From the NCBI GenBank assembly GCA_025677815.1, contig JAIXMP010000004.1:1488001-1552000 (forward strand): a stretch of 64,000 nucleotides of DNA, given 5' to 3'. Made by a program: the position numbers and the translations under genes. This document shows positions 48,052-60,334 of the stretch, in pieces. Every line of letters begins with the position of its first letter. Within the stretch, counting starts at the first letter, position 1. Origin of the DNA: Phascolomyces articulosus (taxonomy: Eukaryota; Mucoromycota; Mucoromycetes; Mucorales; Lichtheimiaceae). The notes below the pieces were generated by a model that saw only the letters and a program-made list of their open reading frames with translations, searched no databases and was not told the DNA's origin.

Positions 48052-49481
48052 TTCACTCCAAGTTTGGATATATTATAACTGTATATTTTATTTCCCTATT
48101 TTTTTTAAAGAATGATTTTCCTATTATTATCTGGCCACAAGTAAGTTTTATTTCTCTTTGATGCAGGATTATAATATGAAAACTGATTTTTTATAATATA
48201 GAAAATGGTAGATAGTATCAATCAGGTAATAAAAAAAGAAACGCATGATAGCGTCATAACTCCAACAAGTAGAATGGATAGGGCTTAGCGGAAGATTAAA
48301 CAGTTTTGCTTTTTTTTTGTGTAATGAAAAAAAGTTATGGATGCACGAAGATGGTTTCTTGATCAATCGCAAGTCAGGTCTAGGTAATTATATATAAATA
48401 TATAACATTCTTCAAGAAGACCATCAATGCATTATCATTATTCATATTTACGTTTCATTTTCATTATAGTTTTGGATATTCGAGGAGGTAAAAAAAAAAA
48501 AAAAAAGAGTATATTTTTGTTCCTACTGAGAAAGAGAAAGACGACACTAACAACACCATTTGTATCCCATGACGTGTAGGCGATATAAAAAAAGACAAGG
48601 CCATTATTCAATATGCACGTAAACCAGGATTAGCTCATAATCAACGATGGAAATACAAGGATGGATATATTTTTCCTGCGGCTGCACCCACGTTAGTCTT
48701 GGATGTTCGCGGTGGTGAATTAAAAGATGCAGCCAGTATCTTTTTGAATATTAAAACCAATAGTCCAACCCAACAGTGGCTGATACAACCTTTTGAAGAT
48801 GCAAGATCGAAACAGGATCTTGTTTTGCTGCGACCTCCACCGTGTAAAAAAAAATGATATTTTTATTTTTATTTATTTTTATTTATTTTTATATCCAACA
48901 TGACTTTGCTGTTAAGAAAAAGGTGGCTAATAGGATTTTTTTTTGGTTATTTTTAGTGCAAAAGCACCTGACTGAATTTCCTCAACCTGAAGACCTTTGT
49001 GATTACCATCGAGAAGTGTATCATGATAACAACAACAATAACAATAACAATGAATCTTTTTCAGGAAAACAAATTGCTGGGGCCGCTGCTTTTGAAGTAA
49101 ATATTGTTGTTTTTGTTGTTACCAGGAATTAGACATTTGTTTTTTTTACTTATGGAAAAATAAAAAACAATAAACAACAACAAAAACTTAGGCTATTCGG
49201 CGTTATCTTTCAACGCAAAAGGAAAAAGGTGAACCCATCGTTACTTCTCAAGCAAGAGACACTATTCAATCCTTGGTGGTACAAGAAGTAAGATATTAAC
49301 TAACAATCTCTTCCCTCCTTCTTCCCCCCCCTCTTTATTTCATTCGCTCATTCACTCATTTTTATGAATTTAGATGACTGAATTAAAGACAAAACTTCAA
49401 TTCCGTGATCCTGAATTATTAAGAACAGCAGAACAAGCCGCTTCAAGTTATTTTGCTCGAGAATATGAAGCATCCGCATAA
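47906..49481 (+). CDS. Beta-trefoil (ricin-B-like) and CipC/DUF3759-like fusion protein (9 exons)
   Basis: Exons 47906-47998, 48111-48140, 48202-48225 (24 nt), 48335-48383, 48470-48487 (18 nt), 48580-48843, 48957-49096, 49192-49287 and 49374-49481 give 273 residues. Residues 1 to about 165 form a ricin-type beta-trefoil: FPEGFFFIRCKATEKAMDV, PIIIWPQ, SGLVLDIRGG, QRWKY, LVLDVRGGELKDAA and QQWLI show the repeated (Q)xW and LDVRGG strands. After an Asn-rich linker, the C-terminal part (KQIAGAAAFEAIRRYLSTQ, VVQEMTELKTKL) resembles CipC/DUF3759 proteins, which are linked to stress and early growth in other fungi. No signal peptide. Sugar or lipid binding is inferred. A 28-T run sits in intron 1. 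Confidence 0.82.
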
Positions 49482-49500
49482 AAAAAGAAAAAAAAAGGAT

Positions 49501-50333
49501 TTATTGATTTTTTAACTTTTGCATATCTAAAACAATACGTGTAACAGGACAATGACAATGATGGATGCAATGATCGCTTACCGATCCCAGTACTAGTCTT
49601 TTTTTTTTATATCATTTCATTAATAAAAAAAAAGAATGACTTGTTTTTGTATTATAACAAAAAAAAAAGACACATTACCTTTCAAGACCTGTTCGATTGG
49701 ATGAACCAATAACAAGCATATTGGGTGGATTCTCATTGACAAATTCAGAGATGATGTTTTGTACAGGTTCATAAGATTCTTTCAAGATAACCTCCTATTT
49801 TTTTTTTTTTTTTTTTTGAAAAATGAGATGGGACATGCTATCAAAAAATGATAAAGAAGAATGTATGTATTTCATTACCGTTCCTTCCGGGAGTACTTGT
49901 CGTAAACTACGTGCAGTGGTCTGTGCATCTTTTTGAATTTCTAAATTACTTGTTCGATCCAAAGATCCTCTATGATTATCCCCCCTATAACAATGAGTCC
50001 CTCAAGTTCTATTTTTTTTTGTCTATATATTTCATTCCTTATATATATAAAGAATAATAATAATAAGCATACAATAAAGAAGTACCCGGTGGATTCAATC
50101 CAACAGCATGAATGACTTGTAATTCACTCTCTGCAATTTTCGAACATAAATCAATAGCAAACGCCACAGCATGATGAGATGCTAATGTATCATCTGCAGC
50201 AACAACAATCCGGAAACTTTATATAAGTTTATAAATAGCATCGTTATAAATATAGAATAAAGTTGGATGATGGTAACTGCTTCAATGTTATAACGATTAT
50301 ATAAAAATGGATGATTGTTTACCTTGATGGCAT
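49501..50333 (-). CDS. Universal stress protein family (5 exons)
   Basis: Exons 50333-50323 (11 nt), 50216-50073, 49984-49879, 49794-49679 and 49597-49501 give 157 residues, the usual length of a single-domain UspA protein. Seen: SFRIVVAADDTLASHHAVAF (first strand and nucleotide-contacting Asp), LQVIHAVGLNPPG, PPNMLVIGSSNRTGLER and LVLGSVSDHCIHHCHCPV. The C-terminal block matches the GxxG-(9x)-G(S/T) ATP site except that the second Gly is Asn here. Its stop lies 19 nt from the stop of the beta-trefoil gene, tail to tail. ATP binding is likely; cellular role unknown. Confidence 0.88.
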
Positions 50334-50758
50334 AACGAGAAAGAGAAATGGATTAACAAAAGAAAAAAAGGAGAAAAAGATACCAAAAAAAAAAGGAGTT
50401 GTTGAAAAAATAATATTCGGAATGTTTTGCGTGGCATGATTATTTTTATTATTTCATTGTGATGCAAGCGTTTCCTCGGTATATTTCCTTAACTTTCTAT
50501 CAACCGATTGTGCATGAAATAAAATGAATTGAAGGAATTGACTATAATTGTCAAGATCATCAAACTTCTTTTCTCTTCTTTCATTCTCTCTCCCCCCCAA
50601 AAAAAACCTTGACTTCATGATCTAGCCAATACAAAGAACCTTCATGCATGTGAGAGCTGGTTTTCAAAACATTATCTGCTTTCCTTTTTGGGGTCAGCTC
50701 CTATGAAGTAGCAAATTTACACCTTTACTTTTTTTTCTCTTTTCGCAATTCAATTAAC
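50334..50758. other. Intergenic
   Basis: Upstream of the universal stress protein gene (minus strand). Pyrimidine-rich and AT-rich; no gene seen. Confidence 0.45.
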
Positions 50759-51140
50759 ATGGGCTTATTTGAAAGTTCAGAAAGTGATGGAGAATTCGAT
50801 GCGAATGCCAATGAAAATGCCAAGTACCATACCTGAAAGAGAAAAGCAATGAAAACAACGCAAACAACCTGAACAGCAGCAGTTCAAAAAAAAAACAACC
50901 CTGTTCAAGAACAACCAGTTCTTGACAGTAATATCAAGAAGGAATATCTTAATGATGCTAAAGTCAATGAAAAAAGAACCACTATCAAAAGGCCGAAAAA
51001 ATAAACAATCAATAGTAACTCCTACTATTGAGAAACTATCAAGTATGCATACAAGACAAATAGATGACTTGAGCTCAAAGAAAAAAAATATACCATTTGT
51101 TTCTATTATAAAGCACCTATGCAAAAGAAACCTGTAAGTT
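50759..51140 (+). pseudogene. Decayed charged coding fragment
   Basis: Opens with MGLFESSESDGEFDANANEN and continues through Lys/Gln-rich sequence in changing frames (VLDSNIKKEYLNDAKVNEK, then TPTIEKLSSMHTRQIDDLSS, then a piece ending CKRNL). No single frame or GT-AG splice set joins them cleanly, so it looks like a broken gene, though a gene with unrecognised introns is possible. Family not recognised. Confidence 0.35.
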
Positions 51141-52478
51141 TTTATTGGACAGATGTCACTTTTCTCTGTTTATACCTAGTAAGATGATATGCAGGAACCT
51201 GTTTCAAGTAAAAATAAAATATACCCGATTATTTTTTATTTATGTTACTTAAAAATAAAACGTATTTAATAATAAAAGAATATTTATAATGCTTAGTAGT
51301 AGCTATACAGTTCATTTGGATGCTTTGATAAAAGCAATACAGTAAAAAAAAAAGCCCCCATCACCATTTTGTATATAAAAGATTTGATCTTCGAAATAAA
51401 CCAAGTTAAAAAGGTGTGCACCCTATATGTGTTTGATGTCTGTTCTAAATTCTACCATAATGGTGAAAGCAAGATGAATATATAATATAGTGAATGATGA
51501 AAGGTTTGATCTACTCAAATAATGTTTGTTTTTATAAGTTTCAATGTTGTTGTACGTAGAATAAATAGTTCAAAAAAAATGAGAAGTCTTTTGAAACATG
51601 ATTTATTGTGAATAAAGATAAAACCAAAAATAAAGATTATTTCTATATTTCTATGTAAAACATCTTGTCTATTTATATGGTGCGACATCTCCTCATGGTT
51701 TATATCTGAAGAATGTATCTTAAAGAATTTAATATTTGATTTATGTGGTGGCTTTATCGTGGAGCGATTTATGGTATTTTACAATATTACCAGGGACACA
51801 AAACCTATTTTTCGAGTACTCTACATTCTTAAAGAATAATATAGTGTATCATTGGTTGTATCATGTTTTATTATGGAATGATGCTTAACCGATTATTTAT
51901 GAATGATTGAATTTATCGATGTATCAGCGTTACACATTGTCAATTAAGCAGAAACACGAGTTGCATGCTATACGACAGCTTGTATTGTTGAGCTATTTTA
52001 TATACAAACGCAAATGAAGAAACCTTCTATTTATCTTTTAATACAATCTTTTATTTTTTTTAAAGAAAGTTATCTCACAGACTGATATTATTAATACGTT
52101 ACCTCGTCGAACTGAACGATTACTTTTGTAATAAAAAAATCTCGAGTACACAATATCATAAATAACAAAAAAAAATTGAATTACACATTATAAACAACTT
52201 GATTGCTGGTTAGGTATCGGCAATGCACGATTTTCTCTTTATTTCTAGACCATGGCGTCTAAATAGTGTAAAGATACAATACAAATTTTCTTCACTGGGT
52301 ACATGTTTTATCAATGACTCATGAGCTGATAATACTCTGTATTCAGAGAGCTGTGTTGGGGAACTTGCAAATTGAAATTCGCTTGAAGACGAGTTTGACC
52401 ATATGTTATGTTCTTTTTTTTTGTTGTTGTTGGAAGATAGCAAAAATCAAGATAAAGTAATGTTGATGACGCTCCAAC
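51141..52478. other. Gene-free AT-rich region
   Basis: No coding signal, repeats or structure worth naming seen here. Confidence 0.4.
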
Positions 52479-53546
52479 ATGTATGAGGTTAAGTTAAAAG
52501 GTTTGTATATGATGATTGCGTTTGTCTTTATTTTCAATGTACCAGCCTATTATTCTTCGACAAGAAAACAATCACGTTTGATCAACAACGATGGGAAAAA
52601 TACTGTAGCAATAGTACATAATATTGACTCCTATATAGGCGAAAAACCACAATGGTTCGAGTTATGTGATATGAAGAACTTTAAAGTTAGCTTTTTTCTT
52701 CTTCTTTATTTCAAAGCATTATTGAAGATTTTGTATGGGAGATGGTAACTAATATTTATTCAATTGCTTATTTATAAAGCAATTATAACCATTAAAAGCA
52801 CCGCGAGTACCTTCTCCGTACCCACCCTCATCTACAGCCGCTGTACAAAAGAAAAAGGATGAAATTAATTCAAAGGTTCCAATCATATCAACTATTGATC
52901 GTGACAAGATATATATCATACATCCAAGATCGGTATTCACGACTATCACAAAATGAGTATCATGAAGGCCTTCGAGGGTAAAGATGGAAAAACGAAATTT
53001 ATCCAAAGCTTTGGATAAACTAGAAAGGCAAGTCTTTGTCACCTCACTTCACATCGTTGCAGGAGTCTTTAACTGAACAATACATATCCATAATTAAAGG
53101 ATGCTTCCACTATATGGTTTTCTGATCGAATGAAGTATTGTCGTAATTTTAACCGCATCCAACTCTTCAAGGACGAAGGCATTGACTTGTACGCAAAGAT
53201 CCGTAAAGTTTTACCAAATTGGCAAGACATCTTGGGTATATCGTCAGGAGACGCTAGCAGTAGCAGCAACACTAACATCGACAATGATAATGGTGAAAAA
53301 GAAGGGAACGAACGAGAAAAGAATGATGATGAAGACGAAAAGTCCAAAAAGAAAAAAAAATGGAAACAGTAACTTTTTTCCTTAGGTTCTATTTTACGAG
53401 ATGAATTTTCATACCAAGACATCCTCAATACGTTGGAGCATGAACAATATCGAGTAGCTCGATGTATGTCAGAACTTGCTAAAGGAGTAAAAGTTCTAAC
53501 TGATATGATTGTGAGTGGAAAAGTCGATGCCTTGTTTGGAACATAA
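52479..53546 (+). pseudogene. Broken or unrecognised gene fragments
   Basis: Plus-strand blocks: 52479-52690 (MYEVKLKGLYMMIAFVFIFN, then an IDSYIGEKPQWFELCDMKNF piece); 52836-52960 (INSKVPIISTIDRDKIYIIH); 53130-53370 (GIDLYAKIRKVLPNWQDILG followed by Ser, Asn, Glu and Lys-rich sequence); and 53388-53546 (SILRDEFSYQDILNTLEHEQ to a stop). The blocks are separated by stops and frame changes and are not joined by obvious introns. They look like one decayed, family-unknown gene, perhaps of mobile-element origin. Confidence 0.35.
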
Positions 53547-54157
53547 ATAACTAATAACAAGGTGGGTGTACAAATTTTGGCACCAAATTTTAAGTTTGGA
53601 CCAGATGCTATTACTATCGTTGACTACATGTCACTAGTTCTAGTTCACATTGTCATCCAGTGGATGCTGGATGCAAAATGCACATGATCTTTTTTTTTTT
53701 AAAAACGCCCGTATAATTGCTATTTCTAAACTTTATGCTTTTCTGATCTATCTCGAACAAATATGTCCGACCGAGCGCTGTGTTCAACGGAGACGTTAAA
53801 TAAAACAAAACATTTACATCGTATAATTGCTATTTACTTATCGTTCAATGTTGAACAAATATGAATAGCTCTGATACACTTTTCTCACTTTTTCCAATTT
53901 TTATACTCTTTTATACGTAAACATTGTAATAAAAGTACAGATAAACCATGTAAATATAATAAAAAAAAGTAGGTTGGATAATGTTTATTTTTACAATGCA
54001 AAAAAAAAGTGTGAGTGAGTGGTGTCATCTATTGTCTAATATGAACAACATGTGAGATGAATTTTGAACGTGATGCAAAAAAAAAGGTTGGAGGAAATAA
54101 GAATATGGAGGAGGAGGGGGAGAGGTGAAAAAAAGGTCAAAGGTATATATATATATT
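53547..54157. other. Intergenic
   Basis: AT-rich; 3' flank of the dicarboxylate carrier gene. A near-repeat of CGTATAATTGCTATTT occurs at about 53709 and 53819. No gene seen. Confidence 0.45.
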
Positions 54158-55452
54158 TTAGACTTTCTGCACATTGGCAGTAATGACTTGCTTGTCTTGC
54201 CAAGCAGCATGCCATTTCTTGAATTGTTCTAAAACAACAAATGTAATAATGGTTTGTGGACCCAAACGGATAAATGCAGGTGTCCAACCCTTAAAGAAGG
54301 AAGCAATACCTTCATTCTTGAACATATGTGCCATAATCTTTAATGCAGACATATTTCCATCCTTTGCAACCATCACACGAGTCTTTACAACATCAACAGG
54401 ACTACAAACAGTAGTGGCGACTAAACCCTAAAAAACCATCCCATAAAATGATACATAAGTATTTTTTTGCTCTTGTAAATAAAAACACCCAATTGTTCCC
54501 AAGAAGAAATAAAAATAAATTACTTACAGCCAAAACACTAGATGAGAAATGAAGTGATAAACCTTCTTGTAATGGTGAATATCGTAATAATAAGTCCTTG
54601 AACATATCATAAGTTACGCATTGTGATGAAGTCATTAAAACGGCACGGTTAATATTGGGTCCTAATCCACGGAATAATGAGCCAACACCTTCTTCTCGGG
54701 ACATACGAATCAAACCATCAATGGCGTTTCTATAGTTACGTCGTTGATGTACTGGTAATTGACCGTCACTTTGCATACGGACCTATTATTATTATTAACA
54801 TGGAGAAATGTTAGTAAAAAAATAAATATAATTACTAATAATAGGTTATAGAAATGAATGACTAGAAGAAACACGATGGAAATACATACGTTAAGGACAT
54901 CAGCAGGATTACCAGCCATACCACCCATTGCACCTGCTGCACTAGAGCAAACCAACAATTGCCATATGCTAGGATCTATTTAAAGCAAAAAATAAAAACC
55001 ATTTATCAGCCATTTACTGTTTCTAGGAATGTTGTTGCTAGATAATAATAACCCCCCTTTACTTTTCTTCATCACAGGGTCTATGCATTTCAATCCATTA
55101 CATAATTCCTCTCTCTCTCTCTCTTATCTCCCCCCCAAAAAAAACATGACTATGACAACTTACTGGATGGGTTTGGCATATATTGCTTCAATTTATCATA
55201 TGCACCGAAGCGAACAGTAGAATAAGTAGCTTGACGTAATAAACTGGCAGAAAGACCAGCATAAAGTCGAAAGAAACCTTCTTTTTTAGCAATGTTCAAC
55301 ATGGTGGAAATCATACCATGTTGTGCTTGACCCTTCATGTTTTGTAAACGGACCTTGGTAAGATCAAAGGGATGTACAACAACAGCAGCAACACATGAGG
55401 CTGCACCACCGAAATAGAATGGTGAGGATCGTTTCTTAGCAACGGTTGTCAT
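54158..55452 (-). CDS. DIC1: Mitochondrial dicarboxylate carrier (4 exons)
   Basis: Six-helix carrier of the mitochondrial inner membrane, expected to exchange malate or succinate for phosphate. Exons 55452-55164, 54975-54890, 54782-54528 and 54427-54158 give 299 residues, the standard carrier length. Three tandem repeats each carry the Px(D/E)xx(K/R)-type signature: HPFDLTKVRLQ, NPADVLNVRMQ (Lys replaced by Asn) and SPVDVVKTRVM. Repeat ends show GFFRLYAGLSASLLRQATYS, GSLFRGLGPNINRAVLMTSS and SFFKGWTPAFIRLGPQT, of which the last two are typical of Dic1. The substrate call rests on these repeat-specific residues. Confidence 0.92.
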
Positions 55453-58409
55453 TGTTTATGTTATAAGTTAATGGTGGTTGGTATACGTTCAATGAATTGA
55501 GAGAGAAGGGAAAGGTTTGACAAAACCAATATATAGATATAAAAGAGAGAGGGGGGAGAGGTTAAAGGAAGAAGAAGAACAAGTTCCAACGGCAAAAGAC
55601 GGGAGTCAAAGGAAATATATATAGTTTTTTAGTGCAACAAAAAAAAATGGAGTAGAAAAAAAAACAACAACAAAGCGAGGTAGACAGACAATGGTAAAAT
55701 AGTAATCGGGCTTTGAGGCTTTTTTTTTTTTCTGTTATAAGGTTTTTTTTCAGGGCGAAAAAAAAAAAAAAAAAAAATTAGCTGGGTATTTAAATTCATA
55801 TGTGAGAAGAGATGAGTAAAAGTGAACATTAAACATATTTGGTCCAATGAAATGAGTTTGATAATGTCTTTTAATATTCTTATAAGATCTTATCACCATC
55901 ATCATCGTCATTATCCATCATTATATTATCATTTGATCCGATATTTCTAACTTTCTTTATTTTTTTTTATTCTTATTTTCATCATAGTAGTAATAGGATG
56001 ATGACTTCCTTTGACATATATCATCAGTTCATAAGTGAATGATGCATGTCCATATTGGTCATTATCGTAATTGATCGGGTGGCAGTGGGTAATTATTGTT
56101 CCGTTATAAATCTGACACCTTTTTTTTATTATTGAAATTATCTTATCATACATTAACACACATATAAAGAAAGATTCGAATAAGCATGTGAGAAGAATAT
56201 GTAAAGGTATTATTATATTTTCTATAAAGTACTAATACCATATACGATATAGATAAAAGAAGAAGAATAATAAGAATCGTGTGAAATCTAGGCTTTTACT
56301 TGATATGGGTGTCTATATGTGTACAGAGGTATTATACTTTATTACCCTGGATTACCCGTTTATGAAGAAAATTATAGATATGGAAATATGTGGAGAGACG
56401 ATCGAATCCCGTATTTGGTGACCCGCTCTTTCTATTACATTTTATTACTATTTTACTATGGTCAACTTCTACTTGTTCGTAATATATATAAATATACAAT
56501 GAATTCATTTGGTATTAAAATATATATTACTTTCTTTGATTGATCAACCTATTGATAATACTTTTCTGGTCGTCTTCTTCTTATTCTTATTAGTATCAAA
56601 AGCATCTTCTATCTTTACTTGATAGACATTTTTATTTCTTTTTTAAATAATATATAAAAAAAACCAGACTTTTTCATTATAATTCCCGCGTTAAGCTTCA
56701 TAGGTAGTTTCGGCTGAGACAAATAATAGTTTTTTTTTTTGTTAAACATGATCGTGGAAAAAATATGAAACCTTTGTGTTGTTCTCCACATTATTTATTG
56801 TTCAGATTTTAAGGTTACATTATCTTGACATAATAGTCATGTATAACATAACTTCATCAACATAGATACAAGAATCATAGACAGCACTCATAAATAAATA
56901 AGAAAAACTTTTTTTACTTTAGGTCAGCTTTATATTTTTTTTTCCCGCAAAAGCCAAATGATTCCCAGTTCAATTCACGTTTTTTTTATAATAGCGATGA
57001 AACCAGATATTTGGATTCAAAGTAGTATGTATTTCAATAGTTGAACCGGATAAATATATTCTGCATTTTTTTTTTACAAGACATATTTGTTGCGATGTAA
57101 ATGAATCAATTCATTATGTGATATGGCCTAACCATGCGTTATAGTAGATACGAAGTTTTCCGATTAAAGTAAGGAATGTCTTGTGCTCTTAAATTATTCT
57201 ATCATTATCCGAATAGTATTTTGATAGGTACTACAACAGCAAAAAAAGAAGAAGAAAATGAACTCTTAAATTGGTAATAATCTATCTCTGATTATTATTT
57301 CTTGGATGTATCAAATAATAATAATAAAAAAAAGACATAAAATATCACACGCGTGTAGATATGCCGTGTTAAGTAGTATTCTGTGAAATGAGTTTCTTCC
57401 CATGCAATTCTTTTATCATTGGAACTTCTTGTATTTATAACTTCAAAAAGAAAAACCTCCTTTTGTATTAAAAGTATATAGACAACCTTAAACTGGGATC
57501 AAAAATAACAATGGAATGACGATGATGAAATTACTAAAAGGAAAATTATTATTGTTATTGTTATTATGCAATTCTTTGGGGGAGAAGGATAAGAAGAAGA
57601 AGTAGATACCTTTAAAGTATAATACAGTAACAAATATACCTCTCATTAACTCCGGATTATGGGCGATCCAATTCTCTATCTCCATATCTTCCCTCCCCCC
57701 CCCGAATCAGTCTTTTCTCCCCCTCCCCCCATATTAGTGTGCATTAAGCCACGGATAAAAAAAATATTTCATTTTTTGCATTATAATACACTAAACCATA
57801 AACAATCCTTTCAATTTTCAATTTTTGTATATAAATATAACACACCTTCTTTTTGTCAAAATGACAACTATACACCTTTATGCTTTGGACTTGCTCAATA
57901 ATCAAATGTTATTAACATTTCCTACATAATATTTATGTGACAAATTACTCATTAAATTCCCGATCGAATCGATTTATTTGCATTAATGCCTCTCTCCTTT
58001 ATTTATTGACCATATCTTCATTGACAAAAACCTCGGGTTATTCTTCCGTTAAGAAGTTATGTGTAACAATGATCTCTTTTTTGTTTGTTTGTTTGTTTAT
58101 AGTATTTACATGTATTGCATAAGGCACATCTATATATCCGCTGAATAACAATCGTGTCATTTAAATAGGTCTACTTTCTAGTTGTTGCCATAGCAACAGA
58201 TAAAAATAAGTTGTTGTCATGCCAAAGGAGAAGTGAATCTATTATTGATAGTAGTTGAACAACGAAATAAGCAATTTTAAAATATGGTGTTATTTGTGGA
58301 GAAGAATGTATATAAAAAATGCAAATTTATATTGAAAAAAGAAAAAGAGTGATGATTATTATCCATCAAAGCCAAATGGTGGATCCATCTATCCATCCAT
58401 CTTCCCAAC

Positions 58410-58440
<31 letters not shown>

Positions 58441-58518
58441 GGTGCCCACTTGACAGGAATTGGAGAGTTTACAATTGTTTTTATATTTTTTGAAAAATTG
58501 GCTTTTTTTTCATTATTA
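55453..58518. other. 3 kb region without a supported gene
   Basis: Promoter side of the dicarboxylate carrier (a TATA-like stretch lies near 55530-55545), then AT-rich DNA with A-runs, ATT/ATG triplet repeats near 55890-55930 and a C-rich patch near 57695-57729. Frames at 56319-56543 and 57937-58122 are short and unrecognised. Confidence 0.4.
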
Positions 58519-60334
58519 CTATTTACGAACATCGTCGTCGTCGTCATCATCCATGTCATCATCATCGTCATCATCAATAAAGTCACTTCCATCGGCCGAT
58601 TCATACCAACTATATATTATATTTTTTAACATGAAGAAGAAAGGTTAATAAAATGCTATATAGTATCTTAATCATTCTAATATAATAATATTAAAAAGAA
58701 ACATACAAGTTTTCATCGTCTTCTATTTCTCTTGGAGCTGCTAACATGAAATCTTTTTCAGACTTTGGCATTTCAAATCCTGGTGGGATATCCTTTTTTG
58801 ATGCTTCTACTTGGCCTATATTATATAATAATAAATAAATTAGTAAGGTGTTTTCATACACATATATACAACTTTGATGAAAAATGCATAAATGGAAAAT
58901 AAAATACTTTTTACTATGCTGTCAAATACTTCACGATCCTTTCGATATGCAACCTATTTTTAATGGTTCAACTCCGTCAGAAGATCATGTATATATGTAT
59001 AATGGATATCATTAAGTTCACTTACTCCTGCATCTACATTAGCTGGACTCGAGCAATTCGGGTCAGCCAATAATGAAATAATGGAAATAAGAACACCTAT
59101 AAAATGGAATATATATTGTCAGATCGATCCTCTTTCCCCTCGTTCTGTTTTCCTTATCCAAAACACAATGAATGATTTTTATAATAATTACTTTCTACTG
59201 ACTAGAGAAAAACAACAATAATGACATGAAATAGATAAAGAAGAAAAGTTAATAAGTTGATACAATCAATTTTTGTCAATACAAATGCTTTTTTTTTTAC
59301 CTGTGTAGGGTTCCATCGTTCCTATATTTGTATATATAATTTAGTTTCTAAAACCTTCGAAAAAAAATCCCAGATTCTTTTCCCACCCCTTTTCTTCGTT
59401 TCCTCCGATAAAACCATGACGCACGCCCTCTCTCTTACCTCTGCCTTTTCGCCACTCACTGGATCATCTCCAGGAGGATGTAAAATGGAAATACAAAGGC
59501 GACCATCCGGATACACTAGAAACAAAAAAACGAATAATAAAATAAGCTTTCTCTGTGTATTATACGTATAATACTAATCATAATAATAAATATGGAAAAT
59601 CAATTTGTTAAAAAATAAAATAAAATTACCATTTGGATGATAAAATTCGCGGTCAAATCGGAATGTTGGCGGATTGAACGGATAGTCATCCGGAAACGAC
59701 ATGGTGGCCTTTATGTATATATATAGATAAATAGTTCATTAGTATAATGTGTCATTCATCCTTTATATACATGTTCCTGTTCTAATCATCCGTTCCTTTC
59801 CCCCCCTTCAAATCCATTGACTCGTTGTGGTATTATTCCTCTTTCAAATGCATTGTGGACAAAAAAAAAGATATTAAATATTTACCTTGAAATAACCTCC
59901 TTCGTAAATGGTCTTTGGTGATCCAATAATTGCAACATCCCTTATCATAAAAAAGTAACATGAGAACACCAATTAAACATTATGTTTGTTTTAACTTTTT
60001 GATGTTTTTTTTTATGAAGTTGAACCCCTTTAATAACAAATAAAAAAAAAGATTGATTATTCAACTTACCATTCAAAAATGCTATCATTTTTAAGATCAA
60101 CAGCAAATCCAGGAACAGGATTTCTAGTCAGCTCTAATGTCAAAATTCAAATCGTACAATAAAAAATAGGTATACCGTTAGTATAGAAAAAAAAAGACAT
60201 GGAGAAAGGAGAGAAACAGTTGCTTAGCAATATAGGTATAGAAAGATTTGAATCATTTTGAAAAAAAAAGAAAAAGAAAACTAAAAAAAACCTTTATACT
60301 GTCGTTGGAGAATGCTTGCTGCAGACGATGACAT
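58519..60334 (-). CDS. CDC34: Ubiquitin-conjugating enzyme E2, Cdc34/UBC3 type (11 exons)
   Basis: E2 of SCF ubiquitin ligases, which drives the G1/S step by marking CDK inhibitors for destruction. Exons: 60334-60292, 60133-60070, 59940-59886, 59708-59630, 59515-59439, 59321-59301 (21 nt), 59201-59192 (10 nt), 59096-59026, 58953-58908, 58815-58707 and 58609-58519. They give 221 residues. Seen: YPFNPPTFRF, active-site Cys in YPDGRLCISILHPP, the Cdc34 acidic-loop insert (GDDPVSGEKAE), ERWNPTQSVESVLISIISLL, SSPANVDAGVAYRKDRE, the post-core IPPGFEMPKSEKDFM helix, and a C-terminal tail of nearly continuous Asp as in yeast Cdc34. The 10-nt exon is needed both for frame and for the conserved SVES residues. 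Confidence 0.95.
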
